The notes under the pieces: model-generated
Database searches by the model: none
Seen by the model: the letters and a program-made list of their open reading frames with translations, nothing else
Told to the model about the DNA's origin: nothing
Part shown: positions 27,598-35,836 of the stretch, piece after piece
Layout of the letters: each line of letters opens with the position of its first letter
Numbering within the stretch: the stretch's first letter is position 1
Source of the DNA: Pelagadaptatus aseana
Lineage (GTDB): Bacteria; Pseudomonadota; Gammaproteobacteria; Pseudomonadales; Cellvibrionaceae
Direction: 5' to 3'
NCBI GenBank assembly: GCA_040365065.1
Contig: BAABNI010000002.1
Coordinates: 411,632-475,631, forward strand
Length of the DNA stretch: 64,000 nucleotides
Translations under genes and position numbers: made by a program

Positions 27598-28074
27598 TCA
27601 GGGCTTGGGGTATTCAATGCTGTTGATGTACCAGGTCACTGATCCGGCCTCGGTTCTGACCACGGCCTCATCATCCACTTCTTTCTTTAACAGGGCCCGG
27701 GCCATAGGCGAGTCGATGGAGATATAGTCCTTGCGATCGAAGATTTCATCGTAACCGACGATACGAAACCGGAGCACCTCGCCGTCGTCGTTTTCTACCT
27801 CAACCCAGGCCCCGAAAAACACCTTGCCCTCCTGCTCCGACCGGTAATCAACGATCTTAAGATTCTCGAGACTTTTGCGCAGATAGCGAACTCGGCGATC
27901 AATTTCTCTCAGGCGCTTTTTGTTGTACTGATAATCAGCATTTTCACTGCGGTCCCCCAGACTGACAGCCCAGGAAACCTTTTTGGTTACCTCCGGGCGC
28001 TCTTCACGCCACAGATAGTCCAGCTCTTTGCGCAGGCTTTCATAGCCATCTCTTGTTATCAAACCCGACTTCAA
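27598..28074 (-). CDS. greB: Transcription elongation factor GreB
   Basis: 158 residues, translated from TTG at 28074 (no ATG fits), with a GAGAGGG ribosome-binding site about six bases away. It stimulates RNA cleavage by backtracked RNA polymerase. The N-terminal coiled coil has the acidic tip DRSENADYQYNKKRLREIDRR, and the C-terminal FKBP-like domain ends ISIDSPMARALLKKEVDDEA. A Gre factor with this basic patch and length is GreB rather than GreA. Confidence 0.96.
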   Translation of the reverse strand: MKSGLITRDGYESLRKELDYLWREERPEVTKKVSWAVSLGDRSENADYQYNKKRLREIDRRVRYLRKSLENLKIVDYRSEQEGKVFFGAWVEVENDDGEVLRFRIVGYDEIFDRKDYISIDSPMARALLKKEVDDEAVVRTEAGSVTWYINSIEYPKP

Positions 28075-28220
28075 CGCCAGCCCTCTCTCGATTAATGTCC
28101 TGTATTTCGGCAGTCACCCTTGAGCATCCAGTCACCTCTGGCTAAACTGCAGGAGCATAATAAATTCTCGCTGATAAAACCGCGATACCCAATACAAACC
28201 GCATTCTCAGGGATAATAAC

Positions 28221-29975
28221 TTGTCAGAGAAACACAAGCCTTTTAGCAGTCTATTCTGGCGAATGACAATTCTCCCTATCAGTCTGATCAGCCTGCTGTT
28301 ACTTCTGGTAGCCGGATATCAGCTAACCTACAGCGGTTTTGACTGGTTTCCCCTGCTGACCCTGATCTTCTGTGGTGCCATTGTCTGTGCCAGCATCGTC
28401 ATGGTGGCACACTCGTTTTCCGACCGCCTGCGCAAACTTACCAATCTGCTACCACTGATTGGTGAAGGTCGCTTTCAGGAAGTACACGGCGCACTGGCCT
28501 CCAGCATCAAAACCAAAAACCCGACCGAGCTCGATCAGCTGGAAACTTCCCTGTTGGAACTTTCCGACAAGATGGAAGACCAGAACCGCAACATCGATTT
28601 CCATAACAAAGAAATCGAGCGCATGTCGCTGTTCGATACATTAACCGGTCTGGCGAATCGTCATTTGTTCCAATACGAAGTCCAGAGCGATCTGCAGGAA
28701 ATCCGCGAAGACAAACGCGAAGATATGATCGCGGTCATTATTATTGATCTGGATAAATTCAAGCGCATCAATGATTCACTGGGCCACCAGCTCGGTGATC
28801 TGCTGCTGGAAAAACTGGGCAAGCGCCTGAAAAAGGCCACGAGCAGCCTGGGATTGATTGGTCGCCCGGGCGGTGACGAATTTGCCATTCTGCTGCGCAA
28901 CCTCAAGCGCACCGAGCAGCTCGACAGCCTCTGCAACAAATTACTGGCGCTGGTATCGCGCCCCATCAATCTCGGCGAGACCTCTGTTGTGGTTAACGCC
29001 AGTATTGGTGTCGCTGCCAGCAGTGCCGGCGAATCCGCCAGTGATCTGGTGCGCCACGCAGAAATCGCCATGTACAAAGCCAAAGACAACGGCGGCAATA
29101 ACTACTGCATTTTTTCACCGGAGATGGCCTCCGAAGCCCATGAAAACCTGCTGCTGGAAAGTGAAATCCGCCGGGCTTTCGAAGAGGAAGAATTCACTCT
29201 CTACCTGCAGCCCAAGGTGGACATGAACAACAAGATCCGCAGCTTCGAAGCGCTGGTGCGCTGGGAGCACCCGGACAAGGGCATTATCCCGCCGGGCGAG
29301 TTTATCCCCGCCATGGAGAATATGAACTTTATCAGTCAACTCGATGACTGGATTCTGGAAACCAGTTGCCGCCAGCTGAAGATTCTGATGCAGCACTACC
29401 CGGGTCTGTCGATTGCGGTGAATATTTCTTCCACCCGGTTTGCCGAGGAAAGCTTTTTACATTTTCTGCAGGAGTGCATCAAAGTCTATCAGCTTGACCC
29501 ATCCCACCTGGAACTTGAAATCACCGAGTCCATGCTGATGGAAAACATGGCCGGCGCCATGAAAATTCTGTCCGAAATCCGGGATATGGGCGTCAGCATT
29601 GCGATTGATGATTTCGGCACCGGCTACTCGTCTCTCAGCTACCTGAAAGACCTCCCGGTTAACACCGTGAAAATCGACCGTGCCTTTATCTGCGATATCC
29701 CCGACAGCGAGAAGGATATGCAGATCTCTTCCGTTATCATCTATCTGGCGAAAAAGCTTAACTACAAGGTGGTCGCCGAAGGCGTTGAAACCAAAGATCA
29801 GATGGAGTTTCTTAAAGACAGCCAGTGCGATCTGATGCAGGGTTTTTACTTCAGCAAGCCCATCCCCGCACACAAGGTATTGCTGATGCTCGAAACCGAA
29901 CGACTGATTGGTCTTGGGCTGGACGATTCGGAAATTGATATTCCGGAGCTGGCAGCCGACTTTAAGAATTTGTAA
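28221..29975 (+). CDS. Membrane GGDEF-EAL protein (c-di-GMP turnover)
   Basis: 584 residues, read from TTG 28221; ATG 28263 is an alternative that would shorten the N-terminus by 14 residues. Two membrane helices (about 15-35 and 42-64) lead into a HAMP-like linker. The GGDEF domain has an intact GGDEF at 217-221 without an I-site. The EAL domain begins at about 315 with EALVRW at 343 and the catalytic loop DDFGTGYSSLSYLKDLPVNTVKID. Both active sites look intact, so net activity cannot be predicted. No neighbouring gene shares its strand; a composite repeat follows it. Confidence 0.93.
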   Translation: MSEKHKPFSSLFWRMTILPISLISLLLLLVAGYQLTYSGFDWFPLLTLIFCGAIVCASIVMVAHSFSDRLRKLTNLLPLIGEGRFQEVHGALASSIKTKNPTELDQLETSLLELSDKMEDQNRNIDFHNKEIERMSLFDTLTGLANRHLFQYEVQSDLQEIREDKREDMIAVIIIDLDKFKRINDSLGHQLGDLLLEKLGKRLKKATSSLGLIGRPGGDEFAILLRNLKRTEQLDSLCNKLLALVSRPINLGETSVVVNASIGVAASSAGESASDLVRHAEIAMYKAKDNGGNNYCIFSPEMASEAHENLLLESEIRRAFEEEEFTLYLQPKVDMNNKIRSFEALVRWEHPDKGIIPPGEFIPAMENMNFISQLDDWILETSCRQLKILMQHYPGLSIAVNISSTRFAEESFLHFLQECIKVYQLDPSHLELEITESMLMENMAGAMKILSEIRDMGVSIAIDDFGTGYSSLSYLKDLPVNTVKIDRAFICDIPDSEKDMQISSVIIYLAKKLNYKVVAEGVETKDQMEFLKDSQCDLMQGFYFSKPIPAHKVLLMLETERLIGLGLDDSEIDIPELAADFKNL

Positions 29976-30065
29976 TTGATCTGCACTTTGAACACCTAAT
30001 TGTATTTTACCTTTTGGTTTGCCTTGGCATTGTTCTCACCCCGTGCCCATAGCGGGAGCAAGGCA

Positions 30066-30485
30066 ATGGGTTTTAGGGGACGCGCAAGTACGTCCATGTA
30101 GCTCTTTGGCGACGTCCGTGTCGCCAAAGCCCCGAAAACCCATCACCTTACTCCCATTGACCTCTGACTTCGCAATGAGAATTTTGTGTGCCTTATTTTA
30201 GTTTGGCACACCAAGGTCCCTTGTGAGTTGCCGAACGGAGAGATGAGATTAGGGTAAATCGCACAGGATGTGCGATTTAGATGTGTCGCGCAGGGATGCG
30301 CGTATATACCGACCCGTGAGATCAGCTCGCAGTGAGGGAAGCCGAAGGCCAACGACCGGGGTGTGCTTTTGATGTATAGGACTTACGAATGCCGCGAGCG
30401 CATGGAAGCGCTGGAGCGGCCTATTGCTTCTGTTTTCTTTTGCACAAGCAAAAGAAAATGAAGTCGCCCAACAAGGCGAAACCTA
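30066..30485 (+). repeat. Composite structured repeat, copy 1
   Basis: It fills most of the 554-base gap between convergent genes. The left module (30066-30143) is an outer stem, ATGGGTTTTAGGGG against CCCCGAAAACCCAT (one mismatch), enclosing a 10-bp hairpin (CTTTGGCGAC, 30104-30113/30120-30129) and a weaker one. The right module (about 30205-30485) matches copy 2 at 44091-44335. Its hairpins are AAATCGCACA/TGTGCGATTT (30256-30278), CGCGCA/TGCGCG (about 30288-30303) and an 11-bp stem at 30433-30458. About 65 bases (30370-30430) are unique to this copy. I see no gene in the gap. Confidence 0.75.
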
Positions 30486-30529
30486 TACTGAGAACAACTC
30501 CGCTTTATTGTATGTATGCTGGATAAAGA

Positions 30530-31702
30530 TTAAAGAACCTTTCGAATAGCCTCTGCCAGATAATCAATATTACCGCTATTAACTCCGGCAATATTAATCC
30601 GACTCGAATCCACCATATAAACACTGTGCTCGGTCTTGAGGCGGCCCACCTGCTCCGGGGACAGCCCCAAGAAAGAAAACATGCCCTTTTGCTGCGGAAT
30701 AAAACTGAAATCTCCCGCATCGGCCAGAGCATTGGCCAGCAGTAATCGCAGGGAATGAATCCGCTCGCGCATTTCAGCGACGTCCTGCTGCCACTGTTGT
30801 TTCAAATCGCCGGTTAAGATTTCTTCCACCAACAAGGCGCCATGGGCGGGCGGCATGGAGTAGATACCGCGAGCCACTTTCATTAAATGACTGCGGGCAT
30901 TGTTACTCGCTTCGGCCGTCGCCGACACCACGGTGATCGCGCCAGTACGCTCACGATACAGACCAAAGTTTTTTGAGCAGGAACTGGCAATCAACATTTC
31001 CGGCAATTGTTTGGCCAGCAACCGCAGGCCGGCGGCATCTTCTTCAATACCGTCCCCAAATCCCTGATAAGCCAGATCCACAAACGGCGTAAAACCCTGT
31101 TGCCGAGCCATATCAGCCAATTGCTGCCACTGTTCCAGAGTCAGATCCGTACCGCAGGGGTTGTGACAGCAGCCATGCAGAAGCACCACATCGCCAGCCG
31201 GAACGGTTTTTAACACCTCAACCATGGCATCAAAATTGACCGACTGGGAAGCCGGGTCGTAGTAGGGATATTCCTGCAGTTTGAGACCGGCACTGCCAAG
31301 CAACGGAATATGGTTTGCCCAGGTCGGTGTACTGACCCAAATGGTGGCCTGCGGGTTGATTTCCCTGATCAGCTCCGCCCCCAGACGCAGCGCTCCGCAA
31401 CCGCCCGGTGATTGCAATGTGGCTGCACGCTGCTGCAAGGCAGGATCGTCCGACAAAATCAACTGCTGCAATGCGACATTAAACCCTTCGCTGCCCACCG
31501 GACCCTGATAAGCCTTGGTCTGTTCGGTCGCCACCAATCGATTCTGGGCAGCGATCACCGATGACAACACCGGCGTCTGCCCCTGCTCGGTTTTGTAAAC
31601 CCCAACGCCCAGATCCACCTTGTCGGGATTGGGGTCTTCACGATAGGCAACGGACAACCCCAAAATCGGATCGGCAGGAAGGGCTTGTAGGGTTTCGAAC
31701 AT
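30530..31702 (-). CDS. Aromatic/aspartate aminotransferase (class I)
   Basis: 390 residues from ATG 31702, with a TGGAG ribosome-binding site; the open frame extends ten residues upstream. It is a PLP-dependent aminotransferase of the AspC/TyrB family. Signatures are LGVGVYKTEQGQTPVLSSV, substrate-binding STPTWANH, HGCCHNPCGTDLT, and the PLP lysine in ASSCSKNFGLYRERTGA. Both aspartate and aromatic amino acids are plausible substrates. It is divergent from an Lrp-type regulator, which probably controls it. Confidence 0.92.
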   Translation of the reverse strand: MFETLQALPADPILGLSVAYREDPNPDKVDLGVGVYKTEQGQTPVLSSVIAAQNRLVATEQTKAYQGPVGSEGFNVALQQLILSDDPALQQRAATLQSPGGCGALRLGAELIREINPQATIWVSTPTWANHIPLLGSAGLKLQEYPYYDPASQSVNFDAMVEVLKTVPAGDVVLLHGCCHNPCGTDLTLEQWQQLADMARQQGFTPFVDLAYQGFGDGIEEDAAGLRLLAKQLPEMLIASSCSKNFGLYRERTGAITVVSATAEASNNARSHLMKVARGIYSMPPAHGALLVEEILTGDLKQQWQQDVAEMRERIHSLRLLLANALADAGDFSFIPQQKGMFSFLGLSPEQVGRLKTEHSVYMVDSSRINIAGVNSGNIDYLAEAIRKVL

Positions 31703-31764
31703 GATAACTCCAGGTAATTTATTACACATCAACAGAGGCCATTATGAAGGGCTAACAAATTGAA

Positions 31765-31792
31765 TTGAAGCTTTGCAGTGCGCGTCTATACT
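31765..31792 (+). promoter_or_regulatory. Promoter for the Lrp-type gene
   Basis: -35 TTGAAG (31765-31770), 16-base spacer and -10 TATACT (31787-31792), about 35 bases before the preferred ATG. It sits within the divergent gap shared with the aminotransferase. Confidence 0.4.
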
Positions 31793-31826
31793 GACATCAC
31801 TGGACGGCCCGCATTTGAGGTTATAC

Positions 31827-32318
31827 ATGCCCGACAAACACCAACTCGATGAATTTGACACCAAGATTCTGATCGCCCTGCAGGAAAACGCTGATTACTC
31901 CATGAACGAGCTTGGCGATCTGGTGGGCTTATCTCACACCCCCTGCTGGCGCCGCATTAAGCGACTTGAAGCCGAGGGCTATATTCAGGGTAAGGTCACC
32001 CTGCTCAACCCCAAATTACTCAACCTGAGCGTCAGCGTTCACGCCTATGTAACCATCAAGAGTCACGATGAAGCCTCCCTCAATGCCTTTGAATCCTCGG
32101 TACAGGACGTCAAGGAAATCGTTGAATGCTATTCCACCACCGGTGAAAAAGATTATCTGCTGCGCGTCGTGGTAGAGAGCGTCGAGCACTACGAAACCCT
32201 GCTCAAGCAAACTCTGGTGCACCTGCCCAACGTCGCTTCGGTCAATTCCGCTTTCGCCCTGAAGCAAGTCAAATACACCGCCGCTCTGCCTCTGGAGCCC
32301 CCCAGCCGTCGTAGCTGA
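31827..32318 (+). CDS. Lrp/AsnC family transcriptional regulator
   Basis: 163 residues from ATG 31827, which has a GAGG ribosome-binding site. The N-terminal helix-turn-helix covers MNELGDLVGLSHTPCWRRIKRL, followed by the RAM ligand-binding domain with the VKEIVECYSTTGEKDYLLRVV block. Family members sense amino acids. Its position, divergent from an aminotransferase, suggests local control of that gene. Gene orientation and spacing are the only evidence for the target. Confidence 0.9.
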   Translation: MPDKHQLDEFDTKILIALQENADYSMNELGDLVGLSHTPCWRRIKRLEAEGYIQGKVTLLNPKLLNLSVSVHAYVTIKSHDEASLNAFESSVQDVKEIVECYSTTGEKDYLLRVVVESVEHYETLLKQTLVHLPNVASVNSAFALKQVKYTAALPLEPPSRRS

Positions 32319-32322
32319 CCGT

Positions 32323-32348
32323 CGTGAAATCCACCCATGGATTTCACG
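32323..32348. terminator. Perfect 11-bp hairpin after the Lrp-type gene
   Basis: CGTGAAATCCA and TGGATTTCACG are separated by a 4-base loop, five bases after the stop codon. There is no clear T-run, so it may be a weak terminator or an mRNA-stabilising hairpin. Confidence 0.5.
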
Positions 32349-32438
32349 CTGCATGCAAATTCAAACAAGTGTATAATCACCCCCGAAACCGGACTCTGTG
32401 TAGTTTTTATTACAAGGTTTATTACAGGAAGACTGAAT

Positions 32439-33623
32439 ATGAGCAAACGTGAAGTAGTCGTTTTAAGCGGCGTAAGAACCCCAATCGGAACCTTTGGCGG
32501 CAGCCTGAAAGACATCCCACCAACTGACCTGGCCGGTCAGGTGGTTGCCGGCGCCGTAGAGCGCTCTGGCCTGAACAGTGAAGACATCGATCACGTCGTA
32601 TTCGGCAACGTGACCCACTCTGATCGTCGCGACATGTACATGAGCCGTGTGGCCACCCTCAAAGGCGGACTGCCTGAGTCCACCCCGGCCCTGACCGTTA
32701 ACCGCCTGTGCGGCTCCGGTCTGCAGGCCATCATCTCCGCGGCACAGCTGGTACTGCTGGGTGATGCCGATGCCGTTGTTTGTGGCGGTGCCGAATCCAT
32801 GAGCCGCGTACCCTACTGGCTGCCAAACGCTCGCTGGGGCGCTCGCATGGGTGACGGAGCCATGGTTGACGCCATGACCGGTGCACTGACCTGCCCAATA
32901 GACGATAACCACATGGGCATCACCGCTGAGAACGTTGCCGAGAAGTGGGGCATCAGCCGTGAAGAGCAGGATCAGTTGGCTGCTGAGAGCCACAACCGCG
33001 CCGAGAACGCCATCAACAACAACTACTTCGCCGACCAGATTCTGCCAGTAGAAGTTAAAACCCGTAAGGGCGTTGTCAGCTTCGACAACGACGAGCACGT
33101 TCGCATGGGCGCCAAAGCCGACGACATGGCCAAACTGCGTCCTGTGTTCAAGAAAGACGGCAGTGTAACCGCCGGCAATGCCTCTGGTCTGAACGATGCC
33201 GCTGCGGGCATGGTAATGATGGAGCGCGAAGCCGCCGAAGCCAAAGGCCTGAAGCCAATGGCCAAACTGGTTGGCTACTCCTTCTCCGGTGTAGAGCCCA
33301 AGTACATGGGCATTGGCCCTGTCCCTGCGGTTAAAACCCTTCTGGAAAAAGCCAACCTGACTGTTGACGACATCGACACCTGGGAAGTTAACGAAGCCTT
33401 TGCCGCTCAGGCTCTGGCCGTAGCCAAAGATCTGAACCTGCCAATGGACAAGGTTAACCCGAACGGCAGTGGCATCTCTCTGGGCCACCCAATCGGTGCT
33501 ACCGGTGCAGTTATCGCTGTTAAGGCCCTGCACGAGCTGAAGCGCATCAACGGCCGCTACGCGGTTGTAACCATGTGCATTGGCGGTGGACAGGGTATCG
33601 CAGCGCTGTTTGAAGCGATGTAA
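32439..33623 (+). CDS. bktB: Beta-ketothiolase, BktB-like acetyl-CoA acyltransferase
   Basis: 394 residues from ATG 32439 (AGGAAGA ribosome-binding site). Thiolase of the BktB subfamily: REVVVLSGVRTPIGTFGGSLKD, the nucleophile Cys in VNRLCGSGLQAI, the substrate loop RWGARMGDGAMVD, His in GHPIGATGA and the second Cys in MCIGGGQG all match the family. It condenses or cleaves 3-ketoacyl-CoAs, in fatty acid breakdown or polyhydroxyalkanoate precursor supply. Its codons are noticeably more biased than in neighbouring genes (for instance many CCA, GTT and AAC), as expected for high expression. A strong terminator follows. Confidence 0.93.
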   Translation: MSKREVVVLSGVRTPIGTFGGSLKDIPPTDLAGQVVAGAVERSGLNSEDIDHVVFGNVTHSDRRDMYMSRVATLKGGLPESTPALTVNRLCGSGLQAIISAAQLVLLGDADAVVCGGAESMSRVPYWLPNARWGARMGDGAMVDAMTGALTCPIDDNHMGITAENVAEKWGISREEQDQLAAESHNRAENAINNNYFADQILPVEVKTRKGVVSFDNDEHVRMGAKADDMAKLRPVFKKDGSVTAGNASGLNDAAAGMVMMEREAAEAKGLKPMAKLVGYSFSGVEPKYMGIGPVPAVKTLLEKANLTVDDIDTWEVNEAFAAQALAVAKDLNLPMDKVNPNGSGISLGHPIGATGAVIAVKALHELKRINGRYAVVTMCIGGGQGIAALFEAM

Positions 33624-33643
33624 AATAGCGATAAGCCATCGAC

Positions 33644-33671
33644 AAGGGGAGCTTTTTAGCTCCCCTTTCTT
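33644..33671 (+). terminator. Rho-independent terminator after the thiolase gene
   Basis: Stem AAGGGGAGCT/AGCTCCCCTT with a TTTT loop, followed by TCTT. It lies 20 bases after the thiolase stop codon and before the crotonase gene. Confidence 0.85.
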
Positions 33672-33689
33672 GTATTAGGAAAGCCAAAA

Positions 33690-34484
33690 ATGATTCCAGA
33701 TTTCAAAGATTCCGAATTAACCGTCAGCAACCGCGTCGCCACTCTCACCTTTAAACGTCACGACGTGCGTAATGCCTTAACCGGCACCACATTGGTCGAT
33801 GACATAGTGGCCACCGTGAACTGGATCAACGGCAACAAAGACGTATCCGCACTGGTCATCACCGGTGAAGGCTCGGCATTTTCTGCCGGAGGTAATGTCA
33901 AGGACATGGCCGAGCGCAAGGGTGATTTTGGCGGCACAGTGGAAGAAGTCTCGGAGCATTATCGACGTGGCATTCAGCGCATGCCTCTGGCTATGAGCAA
34001 ATTGGAAGTGCCCGCCATTGCCGCCATTAACGGCCCGGCCATTGGCGCCGGTTTTGACCTGACCAACATGTGCGACATTCGCATCGCGTCCAGTAAAGCC
34101 AAATTTGGGGAAACCTTTGTCAACCTGGGCATTATTCCCGGCGATGGTGGCGCCTGGTTTCTGCAACGCCTGATCGGTTACCAGAAAGCCGCGGAACTGA
34201 CACTGACCGGCCGCATTATCGACGCCGATGAAGCCAAACAGCTGGGTATCGTGCTGGAGATCACCGAGCCGGACAACCTGCTGGCAAGAGCACAGCATCT
34301 CGCCGGCGAAATGGCCTCAAAACCACCCCATGCGGTGCGCATGACCAAACGCCTGATGAAAATGGCCCAGCGTCAGGAGCTACCGGATTTTCTCGACCTA
34401 TGCGCCGCCTTTCAGGGAATGTGCCACAACAACGAGGACCATTTACTCGCCGTAGAAAATCTCTTGAGCAAAATGGCCAAATAA
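33690..34484 (+). CDS. Crotonase (enoyl-CoA hydratase/isomerase) family protein
   Basis: 264 residues. The oxyanion-hole blocks VITGEGSAFSAGGNVKDM and AAINGPAIGAGFDLTNMCD are present. The two hydratase glutamates are not: the first position is Asp (GAGFDL) and the second is Phe in FGETFVNLG. An Asp is present in IIPGDGGAW, at the position of a catalytic Asp in dienoyl-CoA isomerases. Hydratase activity should not be assumed; isomerase or another crotonase reaction fits better. It follows the thiolase on the same strand but after a terminator. Confidence 0.88.
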   Translation: MIPDFKDSELTVSNRVATLTFKRHDVRNALTGTTLVDDIVATVNWINGNKDVSALVITGEGSAFSAGGNVKDMAERKGDFGGTVEEVSEHYRRGIQRMPLAMSKLEVPAIAAINGPAIGAGFDLTNMCDIRIASSKAKFGETFVNLGIIPGDGGAWFLQRLIGYQKAAELTLTGRIIDADEAKQLGIVLEITEPDNLLARAQHLAGEMASKPPHAVRMTKRLMKMAQRQELPDFLDLCAAFQGMCHNNEDHLLAVENLLSKMAK

Positions 34485-34523
34485 GCGGTCAGAAAGACGT
34501 AACGTTATCAACTGGATAAGACA

Positions 34524-35036
34524 ATGAGTAACAGCATTATTCTGGTGGGCATGCCCGGTTCTGGCAAAAGCACCCTGGGTCGTTTACTGGCAAACCGAAC
34601 TCAAATGCCGTTTGCCGATACCGACCTCTATATCGAAGGCAAAGCCGGTGTATCTCTGCAGGAATATTTGGATGAGCACGGCTACTTAAAATTGCGTGAA
34701 CTGGAAGAAACCGTAATTCTGGAACACGAACATCACTTTCACCGTACCATTATTTCAACTGGTGGTAGCGTGGTGTACAGCGACAAAGCCATGGAGCACC
34801 TGAAGCGCTTTGGCACCATTGTCTACTTACAGGTCAGCGCCGATGCTCTGCTGGAACGCATCCACAATATGGAAAGCCGCGGGATTGCCTGTAAACCGGG
34901 GCAAACGTTTCACGACCTGTATGAAGAGCGATGCTTCCTCTATGAAAAGTACGCCGATATTACTTTGAATATCGATGGCGAGACTGAAATGGAATCCCTG
35001 GAAAAACTGCTGAACAACAGCAAGCTGTCATTCTGA
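34524..35036 (+). CDS. Shikimate kinase family protein (stand-alone)
   Basis: 170 residues. P-loop GMPGSGKST, the metal/shikimate Asp pair in FADTD, the Arg-Glu motif KLRELEE, and the adenine/LID region ending EERCFLYEKYAD identify the family. The GGG motif reads GGS, and the F of FRxxE is Leu. The gene stands apart from aroB, with which aroK is usually paired, so it may be a second kinase with another small-molecule substrate. It lies 39 bases after the crotonase gene. Confidence 0.85.
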   Translation: MSNSIILVGMPGSGKSTLGRLLANRTQMPFADTDLYIEGKAGVSLQEYLDEHGYLKLRELEETVILEHEHHFHRTIISTGGSVVYSDKAMEHLKRFGTIVYLQVSADALLERIHNMESRGIACKPGQTFHDLYEERCFLYEKYADITLNIDGETEMESLEKLLNNSKLSF

Positions 35037-35077
35037 TTACTAGCAACTTGTCATTCTGGCGACTGTATACCAACCAG

Positions 35078-35142
35078 TCATTCTGACGACTGCAAGGAGG
35101 AAGACTCTTCAGGGAGATCCTTCGCTTTCGCTCAGGATGACA
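35078..35142. repeat. Dispersed GATCC...GGATGACA repeat copy
   Basis: A core with GGAGGAAGACTCTTCAG, then AGATCCTTCGCTTTCG and CTCAGGATGACA. A partial second TCATTCTG-type unit precedes it at 35050-35070. It sits between the convergent kinase and exonuclease genes. The core motif is widely dispersed in bacterial genomes. Confidence 0.75.
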
Positions 35143-35145
35143 TCT

Positions 35146-35826
35146 TTAAAGAATCTCCAGCAACTCTCTGGTCTTTACCTTGCTGCTCTTGTGTACCGCA
35201 TGGGCCACCAGCAACTCGGCAGTGGCCAGCGCATCCACCAACGCATTGTGGGCCGGATAATCAGGCAACCCATAACGTTCACGGCAGCCGCCCAACCTGA
35301 GCGCACCATTGGGGATAGCATCTTCCTTGCGAAGAATTTTTCTTTTTTCGAGCTCAAGGGTGTCGGATATGGGCAGCAATAAGCGGGAGCCATACAGGCG
35401 CTTGCTCCAAAGATCCAGAAAGCCTATATCCAGAGACGCATGGTGAAATACCAACACCTTACCCGCAGCCACCTGTAAAAATTCCCGCATCATTTCCGAC
35501 GGACAAATGCCATCTTCCAGCTCACAATCGCGAATCAAATGAATACTGGCGCTCTGGCCGACACTCTCTTCGGGTGTCAGCAAGATATGGCGCGCCGAAT
35601 CCAGTTTGATCTGACCGCCACTGACAACCACCCACCCAATACTCAATAATTCGCCTTCGTCCACATTCAGGCCCGACGTTTCAGTATCGGCAACCAGAAA
35701 TTCCTGATCACGCCAGTCACCGGAAAAGTTGTAGTGGCTGTTGTCCCAACAGGCGAGCAAAGGTGCACTCTCCTGATTGGCTTTGATGCGCTGGCGATGA
35801 TAAAAACGCTTAAGCGATAACAACAT
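35146..35826 (-). CDS. DnaQ-like 3'-5' exonuclease (Pol III epsilon family)
   Basis: 226 residues. DEDDh exonuclease: ExoI is VADTETSGLN, ExoII contains HHASLDIGFLD, and ExoIII ends AHNALVDALATAELL. It lacks the Pol III alpha-binding tail of true epsilon, and the short N-terminus (LSLKRFYHRQRIKANQ) is basic. It follows the cNMP/CBS/DUF294 gene by ten bases on the same strand. This pair commonly accompanies acetate uptake genes in gammaproteobacteria, but the functional reason is unknown. Confidence 0.9.
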   Translation of the reverse strand: MLLSLKRFYHRQRIKANQESAPLLACWDNSHYNFSGDWRDQEFLVADTETSGLNVDEGELLSIGWVVVSGGQIKLDSARHILLTPEESVGQSASIHLIRDCELEDGICPSEMMREFLQVAAGKVLVFHHASLDIGFLDLWSKRLYGSRLLLPISDTLELEKRKILRKEDAIPNGALRLGGCRERYGLPDYPAHNALVDALATAELLVAHAVHKSSKVKTRELLEIL

Positions 35827-35836
35827 AAATAATCAC

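Noticed and set aside
32463..33533. 356-codon open frame opposite the thiolase
   Set aside because: Antisense shadow of a highly biased, clearly real gene; no ribosome-binding site or recognisable domain.
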